Of a stretch of 5,264 nt of DNA, positions 1 to 5,264 are shown piece after piece. The DNA is taken from assembly GCA_003450125.1 (NCBI GenBank), contig DMFR01000459.1, positions 24,363 through 29,626 on the forward strand, given 5' to 3'. Position numbers and translations under genes: made by a program. How positions within the stretch are numbered: the stretch's first letter is position 1; each line of letters opens with the position of its first letter. The notes beneath the pieces are model-generated. The model saw nothing but the letters and a program-made list of their open reading frames with translations, did not search any database and had not been told where the DNA came from. This stretch comes from Prolixibacteraceae bacterium (GTDB lineage Bacteria; Bacteroidota; Bacteroidia; Bacteroidales; Prolixibacteraceae).

Positions 1-11
1 CTTTTCTGATA

Positions 12-40
12 CCTTTCTGTAATATGAGGTTACAGAAAGG
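12..40. repeat. Short perfect hairpin (11-bp arms)
   Basis: CCTTTCTGTAA at 12-22 is the exact reverse complement of TTACAGAAAGG at 30-40, with a 7-nt loop between them. The right arm overlaps the first, degenerate unit of the adjacent 11-bp tandem repeat. Neither strand has a T-run directly after the stem, so an intrinsic terminator is not well supported. It could be the 3' end of an mRNA from a gene left of the window or a structured remnant of the repeat. Confidence 0.6.
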
Positions 41-72
41 TTACAGATGAGTTACAGATGAGTTACAGATGA
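29..72. repeat. 11-bp tandem repeat, four units
   Basis: The unit GTTACAGATGA occurs three times without change at 40-50, 51-61 and 62-72. A diverged first unit, GTTACAGAAAG, sits at 29-39. The array ends about 57 bp before the proposed -7 box of the YetF-type gene, so it lies where an upstream regulatory site could be. An 11-bp period is close to one helical turn, so each unit would present the same DNA face. A regulator-binding role is inference only; replication slippage is an equally simple explanation. Confidence 0.8.
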
Positions 73-128
73 TAGCTTTTCATACCCTATTCCATCAGGT
101 AAAAGGAGACTTCTTATATTAACTGAAG

Positions 129-136
129 TATTTTTG
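129..136 (+). promoter_or_regulatory. Putative Bacteroidota -7 promoter box
   Basis: TATTTTTG matches the Bacteroidota -7 consensus TAnnTTTG exactly. No TTG is visible at the expected 19-20 nt upstream, so the -33 element is weak or absent. If used, transcription would start near 142-145, giving a leader of roughly 25-30 nt before the ATG at 167 or 173. This argues against the in-frame TTG at 134, which lies inside the box. A purine-rich AAAAGGAGA at 101-109 has no start codon at a suitable distance and is probably not a ribosome binding site. Confidence 0.4.
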
Positions 137-166
137 TACATTTACTGTATCTTATTCATAAGTAGA

Positions 167-694
167 ATGGCCATGGACTTTTTGAAAAACGAATACCTGT
201 CAATTGTCTTCAGCTCCGTCGCAGTTTACCTGTTCATTATACTGGCGATAAGGCTTTTTGGCAAAAAGGAGCTTTCACAGTTGTCGGTTGTTGACCTGGT
301 TTTTATACTACTGATCAGCAATTCCGTGCAGAATGCAATGGTGGGAAGTAATACAAGCCTTGCAGGGGGTCTGATGGCCGCTTCTGCATTATTTGCAGTT
401 AACTTTCTGATGAAAAGGGCCATTTACCGTTTCCCATCGCTCAGTAAATTCATTCAGGGAGAAGCCATCATGTTGGTTTACAAAGGAAGGATGAAGATAG
501 ACAATATGCACCATACCCGTATTACCCAAGATGAATTGATGGAAGCCGTGCGTGAACATGGGGTCAATTCAATTGCAGAAGTTGACCTTGCAGTTCTTGA
601 GGTGGATGGGAATATCAGTATCCTTTCCAATAATTTTAACAGGAAGACCAATCGAAGACGGAAAGTGCATAAAGCCATTACAAAACAACAATGA
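167..694 (+). CDS. YetF/YcaP-type DUF421 membrane protein
   Basis: This is a small inner-membrane protein of the DUF421 (YetF/YcaP) family, whose biochemical role is not established. From the ATG at 167 it has 175 residues. Three hydrophobic segments lie near residues 11-29, 41-58 and 65-83, followed by a soluble, probably cytoplasmic domain. Family hallmarks are the RLFGKKELSQLSVVD stretch after the first segment (29-43), SNSVQNAMVG after the second (51-60), and the soluble-domain pattern GEAIMLVYKGRM, then RITQDELMEAVREHGV and AEVDLAVLEVDG. The C-terminus is short and very basic (NRKTNRRRKVHK). It is shorter than the Bacillus and Escherichia members (about 220-230 residues), as many Bacteroidota versions are. 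The frame continues up to a TTG at 134, but that codon overlaps a -7 box; ATG 173 (starting MDFLKN) is an equally good start. It converges on the TauE-type gene and has no operon partner in the window. Confidence 0.87.
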   Translation: MAMDFLKNEYLSIVFSSVAVYLFIILAIRLFGKKELSQLSVVDLVFILLISNSVQNAMVGSNTSLAGGLMAASALFAVNFLMKRAIYRFPSLSKFIQGEAIMLVYKGRMKIDNMHHTRITQDELMEAVREHGVNSIAEVDLAVLEVDGNISILSNNFNRKTNRRRKVHKAITKQQ

Positions 695-735
695 CTTTAT
701 CGATCTATTTTGGGTGAATATTGATTACAAAAATC

Positions 736-1500
736 TTATTTCTTCAGGAAGAAAATAGTTGCAGCAATCAAGCCAGCCGAAACAACTATCCAGCGTAGCA
801 ATTCAGGCTTAATTTTGGTAGCCAGTCTGCCCCCCATTAGTCCGCCTAAAATGAACCCGAACATCATTACAAAGGCAATTGCCCAATCTACTTTTCCGGA
901 GAAGGCAAAATAAATAGCAGCCGAAAGGTTTATGGCGAATCCTAGGGCCTGTTTGAGGAAGTTGAGCCTGGTGAGTGAATCGTCAATCACCATTCCTAGT
1001 ACAGCCATGAGGATAACCCCTAAGCCTGCACCGAAATAGCCCCCATAGATAGCAGCCAGAAATACCATGCTGATCATGATCACCGGGTTATGGATTTCCT
1101 TGTGTACATGCCCCAGGCGGGAAGCTACCCAGTTTTTTATTCGTACCTGTGCTGCCAGTAATAAGGTGGCCATCAGAATCAAATAGGGTATAATACTCCG
1201 GAAGGCCTGTTCGCTTGTATTTAAGATGAGCAAACCACCACCAATACCACCCAGAATGGCAACAGGCAATAGTTTAAGCAAACGGCGGTATTGGGAATGA
1301 AAATCCTTTCTTTGTGACCACATTCCACCTATAGTTCCAGGTACCAGGGCAACAGTATTGGTGACATTGGCAATCACTGGTGGAATGCCTATTGCAAGCA
1401 GTACCGGAAAAGTAACCAGTGTTCCTCCGCCTGCTATGGCATTGATAAACCCTGCTGCAATGGCAGCCAGAAAAACCAGTACTTCATTGAGGATGGACAT
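736..1500 (-). CDS. TauE/SafE family anion permease (DUF81)
   Basis: This is a polytopic inner-membrane permease of the TauE/SafE (formerly DUF81) family. Members are linked to export or uptake of sulfite, sulfoacetate and other sulfur-containing or organic anions; the substrate here cannot be assigned. It has 254 residues, normal for the family, with about eight hydrophobic segments arranged as two related halves. The N-terminal half carries the family signature GFINAIAGGGTLVTFPVLL (17-35) followed by GIPPVIANVTNTVALVPG. The second half repeats it as YGGYFGAGLGVILMAVLGM and then LNFLKQALGFAINLSAA. The protein ends in FFLKK, a basic cytoplasmic-type tail. The start is the ATG whose complement lies at 1498-1500; no Shine-Dalgarno is visible, as is usual in Bacteroidota. 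A good promoter lies just upstream and implies a leader of under 25 nt, supporting this start and suggesting a monocistronic gene. No sulfur-metabolism gene is nearby. Confidence 0.92.
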   Translation of the reverse strand: MSILNEVLVFLAAIAAGFINAIAGGGTLVTFPVLLAIGIPPVIANVTNTVALVPGTIGGMWSQRKDFHSQYRRLLKLLPVAILGGIGGGLLILNTSEQAFRSIIPYLILMATLLLAAQVRIKNWVASRLGHVHKEIHNPVIMISMVFLAAIYGGYFGAGLGVILMAVLGMVIDDSLTRLNFLKQALGFAINLSAAIYFAFSGKVDWAIAFVMMFGFILGGLMGGRLATKIKPELLRWIVVSAGLIAATIFFLKK

Positions 1501-1522
1501 GTCAATAGATTACAGTAAGCCG

Positions 1523-1555
1523 CAAAGATGAGAAAACCTAGGGAAAAGAGCAAAA
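1523..1555 (-). promoter_or_regulatory. Putative Bacteroidota promoter of the TauE-type gene
   Basis: On the - strand TTTTG (complement of 1551-1555) is followed after 20 nt by CATCTTTG (complement of 1523-1530). These fit the Bacteroidota -33 TTTG and -7 TAnnTTTG elements, with one mismatch in the -7 box. Transcription would begin around 1515-1520, about 15-20 nt before the ATG at 1500. The promoter lies immediately next to the heptad repeat array, which would be just upstream of the RNA polymerase footprint. Confidence 0.5.
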
Positions 1556-1565
1556 GTAGAAATTA

Positions 1566-1628
1566 AAGGAATAAGGAATAAGAAATAAGAAATAAGAAAT
1601 AAGAAACAAGAAACAAGGAATAAGGAAG
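1566..1628. repeat. Heptad tandem repeat array (9 units, AAGAAAT type)
   Basis: Nine contiguous 7-bp units run in strict register from 1566. Unit by unit they are AAGGAAT twice, AAGAAAT three times, AAGAAAC twice, AAGGAAT once and AAGGAAG once. Variation is confined to the third or fourth position (A or G) and the last base (T, C or G). The period is exact over 63 bp. Open frames through it encode only low-complexity peptides and are not credible genes. Similar AAGAAAT/C-type heptads are familiar from intergenic DNA of other Bacteroidota, from general recollection rather than a search. Confidence 0.88.
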
Positions 1629-1675
1629 TGAGACGTCGACGTTTCTTATTTCTTGTTTCTTATTCCTTATTTCTT
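1594..1675. repeat. Inverted heptad repeat with central 10-bp palindrome
   Basis: The second part of the heptad array (1594-1626) is matched by an inverted array at 1643-1675; 29 of 33 positions pair by direct comparison. The inverted side (1641-1675) is five units read on the - strand as AAGAAAT, AAGGAAT, AAGAAAC, AAGAAAT, AAGAAAC. Between the arms lies ACGTCGACGT at 1633-1642, a perfect palindrome containing a SalI-type GTCGAC core. As RNA it would form a long hairpin. It begins about 30 bp past the stop codon of the 1705-3192 dehydrogenase and is followed on that strand by T-rich sequence, so it may serve as a transcript end or mRNA-stabilising structure. Confidence 0.85.
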
Positions 1676-1704
1676 TATTTAAAAGTTTTGGACTATACCC
1701 GATA

Positions 1705-3192
1705 CTATATCTGCTCCCATCCTTCCCTGTAGTTGTGCCTGATCCATTCTTCTGCCGATGCCAGTGCAGGAATGGTGTCATATTTGGTATTGAATTTAGG
1801 ATCACCGTTGATCACTTCAAATTTGTTGGTAGTGATAACCCTGATCTTATCAGCGGAGCTGATGTTGGTAAATTGCATGTTTTTACCATCCCACAACAGG
1901 CGTTTTCTCAAGTCCTGCAGGCGGACAGCCAGCACTCCCATTACCACCATCTCGTTCAATGGTCCTGAATAGCTGAAGTTGGAACTAGGCTCTACCCGGT
2001 TGCTCTTGGGTTCTTTGGCCGCACGAATCCAATCCTGTTCGTGTCCGTTGGTTTCCCAGTTGGGAATACGTCTGATGGTCTTTTCGGGTTGGTTGAAGTG
2101 GGCCATTTCTGACATAGGCAAAAGACTTGGATCAGAAGCAGAACTGCCACAGATGATCTTGCCTTTTGTACCATAAAAAATAACTCCCCCGCTTCCATTT
2201 CCCATCGGCTCCCCCTCTTTCAATTCCTGTGGACGTTCGGGCAACATTCCTCCATCATACCAGGTGACTTTTACCTCAGGCATCCCCACTTTGGGTAGGT
2301 TATCCCTGCGAGGGAACCAATAGGTTACCTTTTCGGCATTGGGACAAGATTCGGTATTGATGGGCGTTGAACTGGCTTCTACTGCTGTTGGATATTGCAG
2401 CATCAATGCTTTGAAAACAGGATCTAGAATATGGCAGGCCATATCACCCAGGGCGCCTGTTCCAAAGTCCCACCATCCACGCCAGTTCCAGGGAGTATAG
2501 ACTTCATGATAAGGACGGAATTTAGCAGGGCCGATAAATAAGTCCCAGTTTAAAGATGATGGAACACGCATTTTCTCTGTAGGGCGTTCCAATCCCTGTG
2601 GCCATATCGGCCGGTTGGTCCATGCATCCACTGAAGTTATTTCACCAATGGTCCCGGCCCATATCCATTCACAAATCCTTCTGATCCCTTCTCCTGCATT
2701 GCCCTGGTTGCCCATTTGTGTGGCTACACCATAGCGGGCTGCAGCTTCGGTCAGGATGCGTGATTCGTAAACTGAGTGGGTCAATGGCTTTTGAAGGTAA
2801 ACATGGTATCCGGCCTTCATGGCCATCAATGCCGGCAGAGCGTGTGAATGATCAGGAGTGGCAATCATCACCGCATCAATGTCCTTCTGTTTGTCAAACA
2901 TCTGTCGGTAATCCTCATACCTTGGAGCAAGCGGCCATTTCCTGAAGGCATTGCGTCCTGCATATTTGGAATCGACATCACACAGGGCAACGATGTTATC
3001 GGTATCCATGTTCGAGAGGTTGTTAAAACCCATCCCCCCGACGCCTATCCCGGCAATATTGAGTTTGTCGCTGGGCGCTTTGTGACCCAGTCCTGCAATC
3101 ACATTTGAAGGTAGTAAGGTGACTGCAGTTGCGGCCAATGCAGTGGTACTCAGAAAGTGTCTGCGGCTGAGATTAGAACCGTTGTTTGCCAT
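1705..3192 (-). CDS. Tat-exported Gfo/Idh/MocA family oxidoreductase (copy A)
   Basis: This is a probable NAD(P)-dependent sugar or glycoside dehydrogenase of the Gfo/Idh/MocA family, exported by the Tat system. From the ATG at 3192 it has 495 residues. A twin-arginine motif, SRRHFL, is at 9-14, followed by a hydrophobic stretch to about residue 35. The Rossmann fold starts at 44 with GIGVGGMG (48-55), and the acidic end of the second strand is CDVD (71-74). The catalytic EKP motif appears as QKP (134-136, Lys135), then GNQG (161-164). The GDxxxH catalytic pair is Asp250 and His254 in GDMACH. HEQDWIRAAKE (384-394) is in the C-terminal domain. Export of a folded enzyme fits a tightly held cofactor, as in Zymomonas glucose-fructose oxidoreductase. 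The frame opens further up to a TTG at 3243, but the ATG puts the twin arginines at the usual position. It is a clear paralog of the gene at 3572-5086, and no promoter is obvious. Substrate unknown. Confidence 0.9.
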   Translation of the reverse strand: MANNGSNLSRRHFLSTTALAATAVTLLPSNVIAGLGHKAPSDKLNIAGIGVGGMGFNNLSNMDTDNIVALCDVDSKYAGRNAFRKWPLAPRYEDYRQMFDKQKDIDAVMIATPDHSHALPALMAMKAGYHVYLQKPLTHSVYESRILTEAAARYGVATQMGNQGNAGEGIRRICEWIWAGTIGEITSVDAWTNRPIWPQGLERPTEKMRVPSSLNWDLFIGPAKFRPYHEVYTPWNWRGWWDFGTGALGDMACHILDPVFKALMLQYPTAVEASSTPINTESCPNAEKVTYWFPRRDNLPKVGMPEVKVTWYDGGMLPERPQELKEGEPMGNGSGGVIFYGTKGKIICGSSASDPSLLPMSEMAHFNQPEKTIRRIPNWETNGHEQDWIRAAKEPKSNRVEPSSNFSYSGPLNEMVVMGVLAVRLQDLRKRLLWDGKNMQFTNISSADKIRVITTNKFEVINGDPKFNTKYDTIPALASAEEWIRHNYREGWEQI

Positions 3193-3278
3193 GTTGTTTA
3201 GTTCAGAAAGTGAAGGTTTTCTTATTTCGGTGAAAATACGCAATTTGATTTAAATTTTGAAATGAATCGAATGATCTC

Positions 3279-3521
3279 TTTTTATTACTTACTCACCTTA
3301 CGCAAGAACACTTATTTTATAGAAAAAAGAAAAAAGGAACACTGATCTGACTGATGTTACAGATTTACACTGATCTTTTTATTTCGTATTAATCATTTAA
3401 ATTCATGCAAATCGTATTTTAAGAGATCAGTGTAAATCTGTTTTATCAGTTAAATCTGTGTTCCATTTTTCTTTTTTCCTATAAATAAGTGTTCTTGCGT
3501 AAGGTGAGTAAGTAATAAAAA
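3279..3521. repeat. 243-bp near-perfect palindrome (long inverted repeat, MITE-like)
   Basis: The left arm 3279-3379 is the reverse complement of the right arm 3421-3521. The outer 39 bp (3279-3317 against 3483-3521) are perfect. The inner part has about 8 mismatches and two single-base indels. The 41-nt loop (3380-3420) is AT-rich, contains the palindrome ATTTAAAT at 3395-3402, and has TCGTATT twice in direct orientation (3384-3390, 3412-3418). Within the left arm ACACTGATCT is repeated directly at 3339-3348 and 3367-3376. There is no reading frame of note and no target-site duplication at the ends. It could be a non-autonomous mobile element or a dispersed palindromic repeat; as RNA it would fold into a very long hairpin. 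Confidence 0.92.
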
Positions 3522-3548
3522 TGGCGAACATTTTCATGTCCGCCATTT
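3514..3548 (-). terminator. Intrinsic terminator of the upstream dehydrogenase (copy B)
   Basis: On the - strand, AAATGGCGGACA (complement of 3537-3548) pairs with TGTTCGCCATTT (complement of 3519-3530) around a 6-nt TGAAAA loop. All 12 positions pair, one as a G-U wobble. The stem has a GC-rich middle and runs directly into a U-rich tract (UUUUUAUU). It starts 23 nt after the stop codon at 3572-3574, a textbook position for the 3' end of the 3572-5086 gene. The U-tract is itself the outer tip of the long palindrome. Confidence 0.8.
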
Positions 3549-3571
3549 CAGGTATATTTCTACTTAACAAC

Positions 3572-5086
3572 TTAAGCCGGCATTTCAGGAAGTTTCCATC
3601 CTTCGCGGTAAGTATGTTTAATCAGTTCAGCTGCAAATTCAGTAGCAGGAACAGGATCGGTATACGTTTTATTGAAAGTCGGGTGACCATCATGGATCTT
3701 GAATCCGTCTTCGATAACGATTTTGATCTTTTCGTCAGGGGTAATGTTGGTGAATTTCATGTTTGGTCCATCCCACATTAACTCTTTGTTCAGGGTCTGT
3801 AGACGAACGCCCAATACGCCCATTACCACCATTTCGTTGAAAGGACCTGACATGCTGAAATCAGAAACAGTCTTCACACGGTTTTCAGGAGATTCTTTAC
3901 ATGCACGTACCCAATCCATTTCGTGACCACCATCCATTGGATTTTCAATACGACGACGGAACTTTGGAGCATCAGGTTTTACAACAGTGCCATCAGGACG
4001 TAAAATCCAAGGATTTACACCATAACATCCGCATACAAGAATCCCTTTTGTTCCGTGGAAAAATACGCAGCCGCCTGAATCATTTGGGTCTTTACCGGCA
4101 GGCCATGCAGCAGGAAGCATTGGTTTGATACCACCATCATACCAGAACACTTCCACCTGTGGAAGCTGAGCTCCTTTCTTAGAGCCTTTCCATGCACGGG
4201 TTGGTACGCGGGCCGGGAATGTTAATTTAACACTTTGTGCTGATGGAGCACAATCCTGAAGCAAAAGGGTTGAATTACCCTGCGCTTTTGTAGGATAGCC
4301 CAATTCAAGACCTGTAAATACCGGATGCAGGATATGGCAGGCCATATCGCCCAATGCACCTGTACCATAAGCCCACCAACCACGCCAGTTCCATGGGTGA
4401 TAAACTTCATTGTAAGGACGCATTTTTGCAGGTCCTGTAAATAAATCCCAGTTCAAGTTATCCGGCACCCATTGGCCCTGAGAAGGGGTATTTAAACCCT
4501 GTGGCCAAATCGGACGGTCGGTAAATGCTTCTACTTTGGTGACTTCACCGATTTCGCCGTTGGCCAGCCATTCGCAGGTTAAGCTTACACCTTCACCTGA
4601 TGAACCCTGGTTACCCATTTGGGTGGCAACTTTGTGCTTTGCAGCCAATTTGGTCAATAAACGAGACTCATAAACCGTATGGGTCAAAGGTTTTTGTACA
4701 TAGGCATGTTTGCCCATGGTTATAGCCGTAGAGGCAATAATGGCATGGGTATGGTCAGCAGTGGCCACCACTACACCATCAATTGATTTGCCCATTTCAT
4801 CGTACATCTTTCTCCAGTCCCAGTACTTTTTGGCATTCGGGAAAGTCTTGAAAGTACCATCAGCATATTTCCAATCGACATCGCATAAGGCTACAATGTT
4901 TTCTGATGTCAAATGTTTCAGGTTAGCTGCACCCATACCGCCGATACCAATACCGGCAATATTTAATTTGTCACTGGGGGCTTTGTACCCCATACCTGAA
5001 ACTACGTTGCTGGGCAAAATGGTAATGGCAGCAGCAGCAGTTCCAGTAGTTGCAAGAAATGATCTTCTACTAAGCTTGTTTTCCAT
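3572..5086 (-). CDS. Tat-exported Gfo/Idh/MocA family oxidoreductase (copy B)
   Basis: This second Gfo/Idh/MocA dehydrogenase has 504 residues and is similar to copy A over its whole length, with roughly half of positions identical by eye. A twin-arginine signal, SRRSFL, is at 6-11, and the hydrophobic region runs to about 31. The dinucleotide-binding loop is GIGIGGMG (45-52), followed by CDVD (68-71). The EKP motif again reads QKP (131-133, Lys132), then GNQG (158-161). GDMACH supplies Asp247 and His251. The aromatic stretch PWNWRGWW (231-238) is shared with copy A and may shape the substrate pocket. It differs from copy A by a basic insertion near 296-306 (RAWKGSKKGAQ) and a longer tail ending LPEMPA. 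The start is the ATG complement at 5084-5086, next to the twin-arginine motif; upstream is A-rich without a Shine-Dalgarno. It has its own promoter and terminator, so it is probably monocistronic. A role in extracytoplasmic sugar or glycoside oxidation is inferred. Confidence 0.92.
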   Translation of the reverse strand: MENKLSRRSFLATTGTAAAAITILPSNVVSGMGYKAPSDKLNIAGIGIGGMGAANLKHLTSENIVALCDVDWKYADGTFKTFPNAKKYWDWRKMYDEMGKSIDGVVVATADHTHAIIASTAITMGKHAYVQKPLTHTVYESRLLTKLAAKHKVATQMGNQGSSGEGVSLTCEWLANGEIGEVTKVEAFTDRPIWPQGLNTPSQGQWVPDNLNWDLFTGPAKMRPYNEVYHPWNWRGWWAYGTGALGDMACHILHPVFTGLELGYPTKAQGNSTLLLQDCAPSAQSVKLTFPARVPTRAWKGSKKGAQLPQVEVFWYDGGIKPMLPAAWPAGKDPNDSGGCVFFHGTKGILVCGCYGVNPWILRPDGTVVKPDAPKFRRRIENPMDGGHEMDWVRACKESPENRVKTVSDFSMSGPFNEMVVMGVLGVRLQTLNKELMWDGPNMKFTNITPDEKIKIVIEDGFKIHDGHPTFNKTYTDPVPATEFAAELIKHTYREGWKLPEMPA

Positions 5087-5155
5087 TGGTTAATAATTTA
5101 AATTCAATTTAGGTTATCTAAATGTTGTGAATTGTTTCAAAAAATCTCCTAAAGG

Positions 5156-5187
5156 TAAAATTATCTTCTTGAATCTCATGCACAAAA
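5156..5187 (-). promoter_or_regulatory. Putative Bacteroidota promoter of copy B
   Basis: On the - strand TTTTG (complement of 5183-5187) is followed after 19 nt by TAATTTTA (complement of 5156-5163). This fits the -33 TTTG and -7 TAnnTTTG elements with one mismatch, at the last base. Transcription would begin near 5149-5152, giving a leader of about 65 nt before the ATG at 5086. The remaining upstream sequence to the window edge (5188-5264) is AT-rich; I see no gene or clear operator in it. Confidence 0.45.
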
Positions 5188-5264
5188 GTTCTAACTTTTT
5201 TGAATTTTTATTTGATTGGCCACCATCTCTTAATAAGTGTTTTTCAAACGTTTAAGCATAAAAC

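Noticed and set aside
134..166. Upstream TTG start for the YetF-type protein
   Set aside because: The TTG lies inside a perfect -7 box and would add 11 residues not typical of the family; ATG 167 or 173 fits better.
695..760. Terminator between the convergent YetF- and TauE-type genes
   Set aside because: Only a tight TTCTTC-AG-GAAGAA inverted repeat (740-753) inside the end of the permease gene is seen. The 2-nt loop is sterically poor, and the T-run that follows it on the - strand is offset, so support is weak.
1563..1805. Open frame on the - strand running through the heptad repeats
   Set aside because: It overlaps the true C-terminus of the dehydrogenase in another frame and then reads the repeat as low-complexity Leu/Ser/Tyr and Lys/Asn-rich peptide. 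It is an artefact of a 7-bp repeat without stops.
3193..3243. Upstream TTG start for copy A
   Set aside because: It would push the twin-arginine motif to about residue 26. The ATG at 3192 places it at residue 9, matching copy B, where it is at residue 6.
3279..3521. CRISPR array or insertion sequence
   Set aside because: There are no regularly spaced direct repeats with unique spacers, and no transposase reading frame within the palindrome; only the inverted-repeat structure is supported.
3521..3781. Open frame on the + strand starting at the palindrome edge
   Set aside because: It is the antisense of the C-terminal coding part of copy B, with no family resemblance and no promoter; its ATG is part of the terminator stem.
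4710..5093. 127-residue open frame antisense to the N-terminus of copy B
   Set aside because: The opposite frame encodes a Rossmann domain with clear motifs. The antisense peptide is rich in Ala, Pro and Ile as expected for a shadow frame and matches nothing I recognise.
5246..5255. Extra promoter box AACGTTTG near the right edge
   Set aside because: It has one mismatch to TAnnTTTG, but its -33 partner would lie beyond the window, so it cannot be judged.

Overview
The window looks like chromosomal DNA from a Bacteroidota bacterium. The base composition is AT-rich, starts lack clear Shine-Dalgarno sequences, and putative promoters fit the Bacteroidota pattern of a -33 TTTG box and a -7 TAnnTTTG box. 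Family resemblance points the same way, since paired Tat-exported Gfo/Idh/MocA dehydrogenases are common in this phylum and in Planctomycetota. No tRNA, rRNA, CRISPR array, transposase or phage gene was found.

Layout: positions 1-133 hold a short hairpin and an 11-bp tandem repeat, then a likely promoter for a small YetF-type (DUF421) membrane protein on the + strand (167-694). It converges, with a 41-bp gap, on a TauE/SafE-type anion permease on the - strand (736-1500). The gap between the permease and the next gene (1501-1704) carries the permease promoter and a striking array of 7-bp repeats that reverses orientation around a perfect 10-bp palindrome. Two large paralogous, Tat-exported Gfo/Idh/MocA oxidoreductases follow, both on the - strand (1705-3192 and 3572-5086). 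Positions 5087-5264 are the upstream region of the second one, with a plausible promoter.

The most unusual item is the spacer between the two paralogs (3193-3571). It holds a 243-bp, nearly perfect palindrome with arms of about 101 bp (39 bp perfect at the outer ends). Its outer end runs into a strong intrinsic terminator for the upstream dehydrogenase. The pair therefore looks like a tandem duplication later split by a palindromic repeat element, leaving the downstream copy without an obvious promoter.

The two dehydrogenases probably act outside the cytoplasm on sugars or glycosides; the substrate cannot be read from the sequence. Nothing links the YetF and TauE genes to them functionally. 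I see no convincing new multi-gene system here; the novelty lies in the repeats and in how they sit among the genes.
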